Assembly (NCBI GenBank): GCA_018136815.1 | Contig: CM030931.1 | Span: 9,176,989-9,240,988, forward strand | From: Isochrysis galbana | Lineage: Eukaryota > Haptophyta > Isochrysidales > Isochrysidaceae | Direction of reading: 5' to 3' | DNA length: 64,000 bases | Shown: positions 30,579 to 42,709 of the stretch, in pieces | Numbering within the stretch: position 1 is the first letter of the stretch | Layout: each line of letters opens with the position of its first letter | Program-made: the position numbers and the translations under genes | The notes under the pieces: generated by a model | Databases searched by the model: none | What the model was told of the DNA's origin: nothing | Seen by the model: only the letters and a program-made list of their open reading frames with translations

Positions 30579-33003
30579 TTATGACTCTGAAAGATTATCG
30601 GGTTGAGCTCTAAGAGGCGCGCAGTCCATTTGATTGTCAACGTCGCATTCCTCAGGCATTATCAACATAGCTTCAAGCTGACCTGCCTTGGCCGTTGATT
30701 GTGCAGCTGCGGCTCCCACTGCCCCTTCCGCCGGAAGCGCCTCAGAAGCGCCGCCCCGAGCAACATCAGAAATGTTGGAGCTCGGAGTCGCAAACTTGTT
30801 CCATTTCCCTTGAGATTGTGGAGCTCTCTCCGCCTCATTGCTCGAGTTCGCACGCACGTCACGGATCTCGGACAGCCGCTTCTTGCGGCTGGCCTGGCGA
30901 GAGAACCACTCCACAACGAGCGGCCCCGTACCCGTGGCAGCAAGCAACGGCAAGACGATTTCATACTCGCGAGTGAGTTCGAAGAGAAGCATTGTGGCAG
31001 TGAGAGGTGCGCGGAAGACGGATGCAAGAGTTGCGGCACCACCGATCATCGCGTACGCGGGAGCATCCACCAATGAGAGTTGAGGGACGATGCGTGATAG
31101 AGCTAGACCGCCGACAGGGATTCCGAGAGTAGAGTGAACGGCGCCCTGACGTGCGCGGGGGCGAGATGGAAGTGGTGCCAGAGGCTAGACTACAATTTGC
31201 AGGAGCACCCATCGCAATGCCACATGGCCAGTCTTGCGTTGGCAGATGCCACGAGCGGACCATGCGCATGAGACGCGCTTTCATGGGCGTTAATCTTGCT
31301 TGGTAACGCCAGCAAGATGTGCAGAATTGGCACAGGCAAAATGCTCCAAATGGATGAAATGCACTCCAGTTTATGCGTGGTGGGGGCAGAATACTGATGG
31401 GGCGAGAAATACAGCCTTGCACCTGCAATATCCTGACGACGTTCGCAGCGGAAGCAAGTGCGGATGTGGCGATGGAGTGGTAGATGACTCCGAGAATAGC
31501 CCCAAGGAAAAGCGAGGGGGCAAAGGTGCCACCCACGAGTCCCGAGCTCGTGCAAAAGGCGGTCGCGAACAGCTTTGCGACAAGCAGCTCGGTGGCTCCA
31601 AGCACACTCACACCCGAGGCATAAGCAGCCGCTGGTGGTGGCAGCGCATCGATTGCGATAGGCAGCGCGCCGGCCAAGGAAAATTGGCCCGATAGGGAGG
31701 AGGAAAGAGCCGCTGAAGCGGCCATGGCAGCTGAAGGCCGTGTGGCCGCGATGCGCCCAAACTCAAAGATCAGATCCAAGGTATGGTACCCGAAGAAGAG
31801 GATCTGCGGGAAGCTGAGGCTAATGATGGAGCAGGCAAGGGCACCGCTGGCGGGACGGAGGGGGAGCGGTATCCACGAGAGGAGGCCGCCGACGCCCGCG
31901 GCACCAACCCCGCCGCTGGCCGCATCGGGCGGGGTATCGCGATACAAGGCTCGCATAAGAGCACAAAGGCGTTGGAAGAGGATAGCGACTAAACCAGCGG
32001 CACATCCGAGCCCCACATAGAGCGGCAGCTCCACAATGGCGGAACGGGGCGCCCAAGAGGCAGGGCACAGTGCGAGCTCGCGGCCTAGAAGCGTCTGTCC
32101 GATGAGCGCCGAGAGAAGAGCGCTTAGTAGCAGCCCCGAAATAGCGGTGCGGCTCTTGACGTCGAGCTCAGCGGCATCGCGTGCAGCCTCAAGGGATTCA
32201 GCGTCGCTCATCGGCGTGCTACCGCCCCGAGTGGCGGGCGGGGCAACCGATGATCGCACCGCCTCGGAACCAACTTCAAGAGCGAAGAAAACGCCGGCCA
32301 ATGGTGCATTAAATCCGGCCGCCACGCCAGCCGCGGCGCCCGCGCTGAGCAGCTGCCTCTGCCTCTGGAGTGTCATGTGGTGCGCACGAGCGACGAGGCG
32401 AGAGACGCCCATCCCGATTTCTACCGCAGGGCCCTCTGGGCCGAGTGAGTTGCCAGTACAGAGCGTGCCCACGGCGGCGGCCGCGCGACCGACAGCGGCG
32501 GCTGGCCGGAAGGGCACACCACGCTCAACCTCCGCGACATGTTCAGCAAGGCCAGGGCCGAGCCGGCCAAGGGGGAAGAGTGAGCGGATTGCTGTGACGA
32601 GTAACCCACCTAGCACGGGGATGGTGCATGTGAGGCGCGTGCGTCGGTGTCCGAGCCCGCCCAGCCCGTGCGTTGCGTCGAGACCGTACAGCGCAGTCGC
32701 TCCCGCGATGATGGACATCTTGAAGAGCGCGATCACGCCACCGGTGAAAGTGCCCACACCGAGGGCACACATGAGGAACTGAGCACGCGAGCGGAAGGTG
32801 GCGCTGCGGTCGCTTTCGGCGGTGGAGCAGACAGGCAACCCTCCGCGGCACGCCAGCAAGTCCGATGGTGAAGCGCTCCGCGGCATGAGAGGTCGGAGGG
32901 GAGGCGGAGCTTCCCCGGCGGCCGAGCGGAAGCTGAGAGGCGACAGCCGAATGTGACTCACCGCGCCTGCGCCGCTGAGCAGCGCAATCATCGCAAGGCG
33001 CAT
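30579..33003 (-). CDS. CLC-family chloride channel or transporter (plant CLC-e/f-like), two exons
   Basis: Exon 1 (31423-33003) and exon 2 (30579-31145) flank a 277-bp GT-AG intron and encode 715 aa. A hydrophobic leader (MRLAMIALLSGAGAV) is followed by a Pro/Ser/Arg-rich stretch, as in bipartite plastid targeting. CLC motifs follow: GNSLGPEGPAVEIG near 188 (gating Glu in GPEGP), AGFNAPLAGVFFALEV near 238, GGTFAPSLFLGAILG near 494, and across the splice PAYAMIGGAATLASVFRAPL with TATMLLFELT. No CBS domains are seen; the C-terminus is a short hydrophilic tail, as in the plastid CLC-e/f branch. The start at 33003 is set just inside a 230-bp CT tract (sense strand). Confidence 0.93.
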
Positions 33004-33078
33004 CGGCCTCCCCGGCGGGGGAGGGGGCAGGGAGGGAGGGAGAGAGGGAGGGAGAGAGGGAGAGGGGGGGGGGAGGAG

Positions 33079-33163
<85 letters not shown>

Positions 33164-33195
33164 AGGGAGGGAGGGAGAGAGGGAGAGAGGGGGGG

Positions 33196-33239
<44 letters not shown>

Positions 33240-33641
33240 GGGGGGGGGGGGGGAGACGAGGGGAAGAGAAGGTGAGGGCGTTAGAATTTAAAGTAGATAT
33301 GGCGTCGTAGGACATCTTCATAGCTAGATAGCTAGCACCCCTAGCTTTAACACTCAACACTGGAGGAGCCCTGCGCCAACCGCGCACACCCCACACATCC
33401 CCATCTCGGGTAGTTTACAAAACTCCTAGGGGCTCCGTTGCCATCGAAAAACAACTCTTGAAGATTCAGGGCTAGTACATAGCTATAGCGGCCTAGGTAC
33501 CAGGTAGTTAGCAATTTCTGACACTTTTCACTTTTACAAAAACAAGGTCATAGTATCGACAAGGTGGTGTCTGGAGGCCCCCCAAAAGCGAAATCAAGAG
33601 ACTTTGATACTTGATATACCCCTTTTCACCCCTTTGACCTT
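33004..33641. other. CLC promoter side: (GA)n tract and flank
   Basis: 33010-33255 is (GA)n/G-rich on the plus strand (CT-rich in the sense of the CLC gene), ending in a G run of about 24. The remaining 390 bp hold no gene. Confidence 0.7.
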
Positions 33642-36294
33642 CCCGGATGGGCCGTCAGTGCGTAAGCTTACAGTCCGTGTGGAGCTTACACTGATATCAG
33701 TACTTACATCAGTACTAACATCAGCTTACGCTCTAAAAACAAAATCCATTATAACTTCTAACTTCTAGTCTTCTAATAAGTAATGACACATATCACGTCT
33801 CGCTACTACTAGTCCTCCGGCTCGTCGATGATCATCTCCAACTCCCACGGCAGCACCACACTCTCCCAATCTTGAAGCACATCCTCCAACAACAAATTAG
33901 TGTGAGCACGTACGAGCCTCTCAACGGTGAGCTGGCCCAAACGGTTGCGCTTCTTTGAGTGAATCCAAGCTTCTACAGACCAAGAGCTTTCATAGCCGGA
34001 GGCGGAACAATTCATGGCGACGAGGCGCATCGCTGCCCAACACAAGTCAGGCCAAAGGGATAAGTAGATTCGAACCCATTTGTAAGACGGCATCTGCCGC
34101 AAAGCGTTTCCCTTTGAGACAGACAACTTACAAGCGAGCGGAGACGAGCACACAACACACGCAAGCATTCAGACTGCACGTGCGCGCATTGCAGTGGACT
34201 CCCTGCGCGTCGCTCTGGCCAGCGCGCAGGCAGTCCACATGTGTCTAGTCATAACCACTCCCTGATCGGGCGCGCAGACACAGACAGCCTGCCAAAATTG
34301 CTGGCTCGCGCTCGTGGCTGCGCCGTTGCCGCTGCAGCAGCTAGCCGCCAACACCAGCAGCCACTCGCCCGCCACTGTGGCGATCGGAACGTGCCGACCC
34401 ACAAACAAAGCAACCAGGCCTGTCAGTCCCCCTTCCCACCGCCGCTAGATGCTCGCCCATCTGCTCCTGAAAGGTGAAGCAGCTTTCGCGGCGCGCGCAT
34501 GCAGCGCCGCCCAGGTGATAGAAATTGTGACCTAGCTCGCGCTGCGCGTCGAGCTGGGGGCTAGGGGAGCCTAGGCTGCTAGAGTGCAGCGACGCAGCGA
34601 ACAACGACGGACAAAGAGCCTGAGAACAACAGGTTACACCGACTCACGAACACACCGGAATCATTCACCCAAACCAAGCAAATTATCAATCAACCGCGAC
34701 CCCAAATCACCGATAACTCAAACACGTCGCGAGAGACGGAGAGAGAGAGCGAGAGAGAGAGAGAGACTCCGCAGCGACGGCCGGAGCGTGTCTCCGTTGT
34801 AACTTCCCACGTAGCGGAGAGTCCGAAGGGGAGCGTCATGTCGCGCGACCACGGCGATCACTTTGGATACAGATCGCAACGAGATGTCTTCGCGACAGAA
34901 GACACCCATCGGGGGGGGTGTTGCGGTCGGGGGAAGAGCCGCCCTTTAGGCTTCCCAAAGAGAGGCCCTCTCTCTTTACTTTCCCGCCTTCGCGTGTTTT
35001 GGTTTCTCCCTTCGGGTTGCATCCTCTCCGTCCGATCGGGATCCTCCGATCCCGATCTCCCTCTCTTTCCCCCGTGTGTTAGGATAGGGGTGATCGCTCT
35101 CGATCCCCCTCCCTTGTTTTCTCATGTGTGCGCCCCCTTTCTTTCCTTGCGCGCGCCCCCGTGTGTTTCCCGCGCTTTCTCTTGTCCCAGAGTTCCGAGA
35201 GTCGCGCCCATGGCCGCACTCCCTGGGGCTCTGGGCGAGCTCTCTCGACCACCGTCGCCCCAGTCTCGTGTGAGCGGCGTTCCCGCCGGTGCCATGCCTC
35301 CCTCCAGCCCCAGTGCTCCCCGTGCTCAGCCCTCCGTGAGCACGGTCGCTCTTGGAGAGCCCCATCCCTCGTCTCAACAATCTTTAGAGTCCCAATCCAC
35401 ATCCACAGCCACAGCCACTCCACTCCGCCAGTCACAAAGGGGAAAGATTCCCTCACCTAAGAAGCGAACCTACACCGGTCTCCAAGGGGAGATGGCAAAT
35501 TAAACCTCAAATCTCGAGCGGCTAGAGCAACCGACTCGCTCGCCAAAACCTTGACCGAGAAGAAAGAAGCAAGGACCTACAAGCCAAGGGTAGCGGACCT
35601 AGGGAATGTGAGAGGAAATTTCCGAACGCCAACGCGAAACGCCGGAAGGCAACGAAACCCTAACCAGGCTAAACAGAACCTACAAAGAACAGGCCTGGAC
35701 GACAACGAAAGTTAGCAAGTCCCAAGAAAGAACCGGAACCCAACAAGAAACGACAAGCCTTGCAAGAAGCTAAACAAGCCTTCACAAGGTAACTCGAGAG
35801 CCTGAGACAAGCGCGCAGCGAGTGACAGGCGACTTGGCTCCTTTGGGTCAAGATTACCCGAAAGGAGGAAACCTGGAATCTAGACCTGACAGACAGGCTA
35901 GACGGAACGAAACGAGAACTCGAATTCTAGATCGCTAGGGACGAACCCTACCAACCTAGATGTACCTGAGCTTCACCGTGTGGCCGCACGGCGAAGGACC
36001 TGGAAACAAGAGCCTGGAAATCGCATCATCTAAGATGAATGCGACACGCGGTGCGCGCGCGTGCCCGCGGAGTGGTGCAGGCAGGGGCGGGCTTGGGAGG
36101 GGCAGGAGGTGAGGGAGGATGAGCGGCGCGCCTCCGTCTTGGCCAAGCTCCCGCGCGCCGCGTTCCCGCCGGGGGAGTTTTGTTTTAGGTTATAATAATA
36201 GCTTAGCAGCCCTGTACTGATATCAGTACATCAGCTCTCAGAGAGCTGATACTGATGCATCAGTACTGATATCAGTACTGACGGCCCATCCGGG
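33642..36294. mobile_element. hAT-like DNA transposon, non-autonomous
   Basis: Perfect 18-bp terminal inverted repeats, CCCGGATGGGCCGTCAGT at 33642-33659 and its reverse complement at 36277-36294, are flanked by a perfect 8-bp target duplication TTGACCTT (33634-33641 and 36295-36302). An 8-bp duplication is the hallmark of hAT elements (P elements also make 8 bp). Both subterminal regions carry clustered ACTGATATCAGT palindromes. The 2.65-kb interior has no recognisable transposase. A plus frame at 34838-35503 is Pro/Ser-rich and unrecognised; a copy of the 97-bp repeat lies at 34566-34664. The intact ends and duplication suggest a fairly recent insertion. Confidence 0.82.
34566..34664 (+). 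repeat. Dispersed 97-bp repeat, copy 2
   Basis: Matches 15058-15155 at about 90%. It lies inside the hAT-like element. Confidence 0.65.
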
Positions 36295-36302
36295 TTGACC
36301 TT

Positions 36303-38665
36303 TGAAGCAGCATTGATGAAATGTATGAGTAGCTTTGAGCAATAATAATGGCTCTCTCCCACCCTACTCCCACGGCCGTTGTACGCACGGGAATGCCAAC
36401 GTTTGACAGATGTGCTCAAAACTCAAAACGAACACATACAGGCAGCACAGCAGCACAGGCGCGTGGGGGCAGGGGGCCCTCGTGATCCACACAAGCTTGG
36501 CTCATTTGGGCAGCAATCAGCAATAGCACTATACACACTACACACATCCATCACCATCACCCTCACTCTCATTCACTCGGATCCTCATCACCCCCTCTCC
36601 CGGGAGATCACGCACACAAAAAACGAAAGACAGACTATTCGCATACCCCGGTGCGAACACACCCGAAAGTCTAAAAGCGTTATACGTGATAGCATGGAAA
36701 TACATACTAAGAGAATTCTATAGAGTCGCGTTTGAGTCATATGAATACCACTATATCCCAGTATTGGAGTCTACACTAGTGAGGTTTGCCACATTGGTTA
36801 GGGGCCTCACCCCGCCACGGCAGCATTGTTTGATGCGCACATGTAAAGCCGCCCAGGGGAGGAAGCCCAAACTTAAGAGAACGCTGGCACTTAGTGCCCC
36901 GATATTCATTGAAAACGAAAAGGGTAGGCTACAAATGAGCGAAAACACTAGCCTTGTAGCGGCAGCGCTTGGTCTAGCTGAGAGGCTCGCGTAGCGAGAA
37001 GCGAGAAAAGACGACCGGCATTGATGAACCAACCAAAGGTGTGATCGATCAGCACAGCTCACCCACGGCAAACATGGACACACGCAGACACAAGGGAACC
37101 GACGATAGCACCACAAGAAACAGGTCACCCAGCAGCACAGGAGGAAGTTGAGAATGCGCAGCTGGGGACAGGTGCACCCCGCTCCGCTCGGACCCCCACA
37201 TGACCCGAGCCCCTAAGTAGAGCACGAGGGGAGTTGCCGCGAGGCGGGGAATGAGGGTGAGGAAGGGAAAGGGGCGTGGCTACGAAGGAATAGTTCAGGG
37301 CCACGTGTGAGGCGAGAATTTTAAAAGGTTTTTTTTAATGCTTTTTGTGCTTTGAAGAATCGAAGAATCATTCATTATTCATTACGATCCTCCCTGGTTG
37401 ACTACACGCAACAGCAGCGCGCCTTGAAGCTGATCTGACAATGAATTCATTTTCATTTGCACGTCGCTAGCGTCCATCTACATCTATCTAACATCTAACC
37501 TGTTCACAACATCATGTTTCCAAGGCGCTACCATAACTTTTGCAGGATCTTTGATCTTTGGCGATGAAGGCGCATGATTGAACTAGTGCGGAAAGGTTAC
37601 GATTTAGTAAACTACATGGTTATGTGAATGAAAACTGTGGACATTTGATGGCTCATCTCGAGTCCGTCCCATTTGTCCTCGACGGAACGCGCCCTTGCTA
37701 GGGTTAAAGATAGATTGGAAGAGCGGGTGTGACATTACAGAGAAATTTCCTTTCTCTCGAAGATCAAACTCTGACTTGGGATTTACTTGACAAGATGACG
37801 GCTTCTTCTGTCCTCTTTTCCTCTGCAAATTCCGTGAAGATTTCGAGAAGAGTTGAAGCATGATCTCTCTTCTTCACAAGGCTTCATTAGCATCCGGTCG
37901 CTCTCCCTCTTCCCCTTCTTTCTCATCAGGTGGGGAGAGAGGGGGGGGCGAGAGATGAAACTCGGTCTCATCGAACACGCGTGTAGGGTGAACCTAGGGC
38001 TTCACCAGATCAGTTTTGTGCGAGCCGAACAGAGAAGACATCGCAGAGCGAGAGAGCGAGAGAGCGAGAGAGAGCGAGAGCAGATACAATGGGGGGGGGG
38101 GGGGGGGGGCACTAGCAGGAAACGAGAGAGGAAAGCAGAGGAGAGAGAGAGAGGAAGGAAGCGCAAATACTGTAAAGTATGCGGGGGGAGAGGGTTCCCT
38201 ACGTGTTCACGCAGCCTGAGGTGGAAGCGGCGCGCCGCCAGGCAATGAGGAGAGGGGGGGGGCCGCGCCATTCGAGAAGCTTCGAGAATGGGGAGCCAAT
38301 CGCGAGTTTTCTCTACACTTCAGGGCCTTCTTCTTGAGGTTGGGGGAGCGTCTCTGGCATCTTCATACAAGAGAACTCCCACACTCCGCCCCACGCAAAC
38401 ATCCATGAATAGCCCTTTCTTCCCTCTTCCTAAAGAGCTCACATCCCTCTCTCTCCTTCTTGTCCCCCCATCTCTCTCCTCTGTCTGGCTCATCTCCGGG
38501 GGGTGGCCGCCCCCCTCCGCTCTCCCCCTCCAACCCCCCTTCATCCCTCTTTTCCCGCCCCCCTGGTGGCACGCTGGAAGGCGGGGGTCAAGGCGCAAGC
38601 TTTTGCCCCCCCCCCCCCCCCACCCTCACCCCCCACCCACCCACCCATCCCCGCTCGCGCGCGCG
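36303..38665. other. Intergenic with possible LINE 3' debris
   Basis: A frame from about 36650 to 36994 (ANTPESLKALYVIAWKYILR and onward) has protein-like composition and could be the 3' part of a LINE or another element, but I cannot name it. 37190-37320 (minus strand) is a copy of the dispersed AATATTCTCGCC family. A G20 run lies at 38091-38110. 38400-38660 is C/T-rich and leads into the start at 38666. Confidence 0.4.
37190..37320 (-). repeat. Dispersed repeat family (AATATTCTCGCC...CCCTCGTGC), inverted copy
   Basis: The reverse complement shows ATTCTCGCCTCACACG, TAGCCACGCCCCTTTCC and ACTCCCCTCGTGCTCTACTT, aligned with the copies at 28766, 47875 and 48475. Confidence 0.6.
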
Positions 38666-41600
38666 ATGCGCCTCCTTGCTCTCCTCGCCATCCTGCCCAC
38701 CGGCTCGCCTCTTTCGGTGCCCCGCCCATTCTCCTCCTCCTCTCCGCTCTCCTCCTCTTCTTCTCTACCCTCTCCCGCCTCTTCTCTCTCATCCTCCACA
38801 TCGCCCTCTCTTTCCTCCTCCCCGCTCTCCAACTCTCTCTCCTCTCCGCTCGCGTCCTCGCCACTCTCCTCGCCCGTCTCTGCCCGCCTCCCGCCGCGGC
38901 CCCTCTCCTCCTCGCCGCGCATGGGCGCGCTCAAACCCGCGCTTATGGGTGTGGAAAATGATGCGTCCACATTGCCGTCCTCTATGGCTACGCTCCGGCA
39001 CGGCTCGTTCCTCCCACGTGCGATAACCGCCACCCTCATCTCGCAGCGCGAGAAGCTCGTCCTTGCCTTCTTGCTCGAGTTCCTGCATGACCAAGGGCTC
39101 GACGCTCCTCTATTCCTTTCTGGTGGCTATGTGCGAGACCTGTTGCTCGGTCAGCCACCGCAGGACCTTGATATCTCGATTGACCTACGCGCCTGCCCGC
39201 CTGACGTCTCCATCGGCAGTTTGACTGCTGCGCTGCCGCTCTACGCTGACAAGCGGCCCGAGTTGGGGGTATGCGATGTCGAGCTGAAGACAGCGCTCTC
39301 CGACGCCTCGCGCGCCAAGGCCGTCGACACGGCCAAGATCAGGCTCTCTGTGGGAGGCGAGCGCCTCACCGTCGACGTGATGCCCACCATCGGGCTCGAG
39401 GTGTACGACGAGGGCGACCGCGTGCCACGCCGTGACGTGCGAGGCTCGCCGCAACAAGACGCGCTTCGCCGTGACCTCACTGTGGGCTCGCTGCTGCTGC
39501 ACGTGACGCGCGGGCAGGCTTGGGTCCACCTCGACGCGCCACCGCCGCCCACTGAAAGCGTTGTTGACGCTCGTCGCGGTCGTCACCTACGCCCGATCGC
39601 GACGGGGGACCGCTCTCGCCGGCGCTGCCAGCCTGAGGAGCGAGGCCCTAAGGGAAGTGACCGGCCTGTCAACTTGTTCGAGTGGCTTCCAGTAGAGTGG
39701 GCATGGAACGCATGGGCGGCACGCCGCGGGCTCAACACAGATGTTGAGCAAGACAGGCACGCTGCGCACACCGCCGGTGGCGCCCGCATCGCCGGTGCCG
39801 CTGCCTGGCGCCGTGCCATGGCCCCTGCCTTCACACGCTCATACATGGCAGCGTCCGCCGCCTCATCACTTCAGTACCGGCTGCTCGACTGGTATGGCGG
39901 CCTCGTCGACCTGAAGCTTGGACTACTGCGTTCGCCATATCCCCGCGATCTCCCGCTGGCCGAGGTGTGGGCGGAGGCGCTGCCGACCGAGGCCGAGAGA
40001 AGGCTTGCGGCGCGCGTCGGCATCGGCACTCGGCTCAGCGCCAAGCCTGCAGTTTGGGCGTGTGGCTCCCGCCTGGGCGCCGCATGTCGCTCGGAGGCGA
40101 GCTGGGCATTTGGCTCCTCCAATGTGGAGGGGGGTCTAGCCAAGGCCGCTGCGCCCCTGCCTGCCCGCTTTCGCCAAAATCTTGCCGTCCCGGGCGACGG
40201 CGCGCTTGTCTCGTGCTCAGTGACAGACGCCTCGGTCGAGCGCCAAGCGATGTTGCAGACCGTGTGGTGGGTCAAGGTCTTGCGCGACGACCCAGTCCGG
40301 CTTGTGCGTGCCCTTCGGTTCCGCGCCACCCTGCGTTTCGAGCTTCACGATGCATTTTGGCTGGCTGCGCCCCTAGCTGTCTCCGCGCTCCACTCAAAGG
40401 TAGCCGGCTCACGCAAGGCCGCTGAGTTGAGAAAAGTTGCGCGTTCTGGGGGGGTGGAATCCATCCTGATCTTTTACGAGCTCGCATGCGGTCGGTCCAT
40501 CGGCAGTGACGCACCTCTCGCGTTGAGCGAAACGGAACCCCCTGCTGACGAGCAAGCCAAGGCCACATATGCTGAGGCTGTAGAGCAAGCTGATGGTGGT
40601 GAGGGCGCCGACAAGCTCTGCAAGTGCCTCGCGCCGGCGCTGTTTGGCGACTTGATCCGTGCCAATGGAACGTCGGATGGGGGCATCTCATATCTGTAAG
40701 TGCTCTGCATAGCCATCTGCACCACCTCTCAGATGCCTCCCATCCACGCACTGTCCCGGTGCGCGCCAACGCTCTAGCGTCATCAACGCACCATCCCACC
40801 CCCCAATCTGCAGGTACGATCCCTCGCGATTCTCCTCATCTGCCATGCACAAGGCGGCCGCCGCCATCCCAGCGAGCGCCGATGCGGAGGAGCGGCTCGG
40901 GTTTTGCCTGGCCGCCGCCCTCAATGCCTATGTACCCTTCGGGGCGCGCACTGATGGTGAGGCTGGTGCGTTTGCGACAACTGGTCCCACGGCGGACGCC
41001 GAGGATGCCGCCACGGATTCTGCCGCGGCGGCTGCTCTGAGGGTGGCTTCAGATGCGGCTCGGCTAGCGAGCGATCGTTTGCAGGCATCGGCGACAATGC
41101 GGGAGTGCGCTCTCAAACCGCTCGACCGCGCGGCTGCGTTGCTCTCGCCTTCCGCGCCAATGCCATACCATGCGGCGTTCGCGCGGGCATGCCCGGGCAC
41201 GTCTGCCCAGGAGTTCGCTGCCCTTGTGGACATGTGGGACCTGCTCAACCTAGAGAAGCACGCATTGTTGGCGGTCAAGTCATCGCAGACTACCAATGCC
41301 CAGCCGCCACCGCAGCGGTCGGACCAAGAAGGGACTTTGTCTGCTGTATCACCTCTCAACCGCTCTCAGATGGCGCAGGCGCAGGCGCAGGCGCAGGCAC
41401 GTGCTGCGGCCGCGACCGCCCCTCTACCGTGCATTTGCCCCCCTCTAGCTTTGGCGTTAGCAAGGACACACTGCTCGGCAACCACTGCACAACGCTTGGA
41501 CAAGATGATTGGCCTCCTCACGCCCGCTACGCGTCCCCCGCCTGCAAGCAACGACAACGCCAAAGAAGGCGTCGGCTCCGATGGCGCCAATGCCTCAACT

Positions 41601-41894
41601 ACCACCCGGATTTCGCCACCCCCTCTGACTGAGTGGGTGGCGCGAAGCGCTTCGGATTCTCCCGTCATCAACGGGCGCGCCGTAGCAGGGGTTGCTAGGA
41701 TTCCGCCGCGGCTGCGAGGCCGCGTCATATCGGCATTGCATGTTGCCTTCCGACTGCGAGGTGAGGCTCCTCTCCTTCTCGATGCGAGTGATGTAGAGGA
41801 GGCGCTGCACAGGATGGGAGCAATCGACTGCTTCGAAGGGGATGGGATACTTGCGCAGGATACCGGGAAGCGCAAGCTGAAGCAACGAAGCTAG
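38666..41894 (+). CDS. CCA-adding enzyme / poly(A) polymerase-family nucleotidyltransferase, two exons
   Basis: Exons 38666-40695 and 40814-41894 (118-bp GT-AG intron) encode 1036 aa. The N-terminus has a signal-like core (MRLLALLAILPTGSPLS) and about 75 Ser/Pro-rich residues, suggesting a plastid or other organelle import leader. The catalytic head has FLSGGYVRDLLLGQPPQDLD near 151 with the metal-binding D-x-D, and RRDLTVGSLLLHV near 267 (the RRD-x-T motif). PVRLVRALRFRATLRF near 545 is the neck motif. It should add or repair the tRNA 3' CCA. At over 1000 aa it is about twice the usual size because of insertions between the RRD and neck motifs and an Ala-rich C-terminal half. Confidence 0.88.
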
Positions 41895-42709
41895 TGTGGA
41901 TGCTGCCCACGGTGGGCGGTGTTCGCTGTTGACAACTTGCCATGATAGAGCCGCGCTCTTGCCACGACATTTATGGCAGTGCTCCTTCTGGCCCAGTATT
42001 TCGACGTGCCCGCGAGCGCTTTAGCTGGCGCAGAGCATGTGTACCTTTTACTTGCGGGTGGCTTGACCGCTTGCGTGCAACAGCCTATGTTTTGTCAGAG
42101 TTTGGGTTTATAGATAGGGATAATGATGCGGATCACGGTGCTGCGGCTAATGCACCAATCATGGACAATGCGCGTTTGTTGCATTTCGCCCTAGGTGTGT
42201 TCCGTGATGGCGTCGCCGTTATGGTGTTTGGCGGACGAAAACGAAGAGCGAGGAGCCATGCTTTCGCAAGCGTGGCTATCGGCCATCCGTGTGTGTGCCG
42301 AACATCCGCCATTGACACGGCGACCTGTATCATCTTCAGCCTTGCCAGGGATGGCAGGGCATTTTCGTCACTCATTATTATTTGTGCGGTTAAACCTTGG
42401 TATTGGTGTCTGCTTATTCTGCTCTTCCCTCTCATGCGTCCAGCTATCTTTCCGATTACTTTCCGCTATGCTGTCTTAGTCTTTAGCACTAGCGCATCAG
42501 CACTTGATGCTACAGCAACTATCTCAAAAAGATAGGGTCATGGACATGGAGCGCCGCTCCCCTCCTCCCCTGCCGCCAACCCCGCCGCGACGGACGATCG
42601 GCTCATGCGGCCGACGCCGCGCCACCGAAGCGCCCATGAGAGGGCGCCACCTCGCAACACTGGTGCATAAAATATAAAAATAAAATAATTAATGTTATAT
42701 CCTAGCCAA
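41895..42709. other. Intergenic, no confident gene
   Basis: A 197-codon plus frame (41942-42535) shows no recognisable family and directly follows the CCA gene, so it is probably 3' UTR. The last 60 bp are AT-rich. Confidence 0.4.

Noticed and set aside
33010-33291. Long open frames through GA/CT tracts near 25200, 33000 and 47400
   Set aside because: They translate only (RE)n, (SL)n or (LP)n and arise from dinucleotide repeats.
41942-42535. 197-codon frame after the CCA enzyme
   Set aside because: No recognisable motif; composition changes along its length and it directly follows a stop codon, so it is probably 3' UTR.
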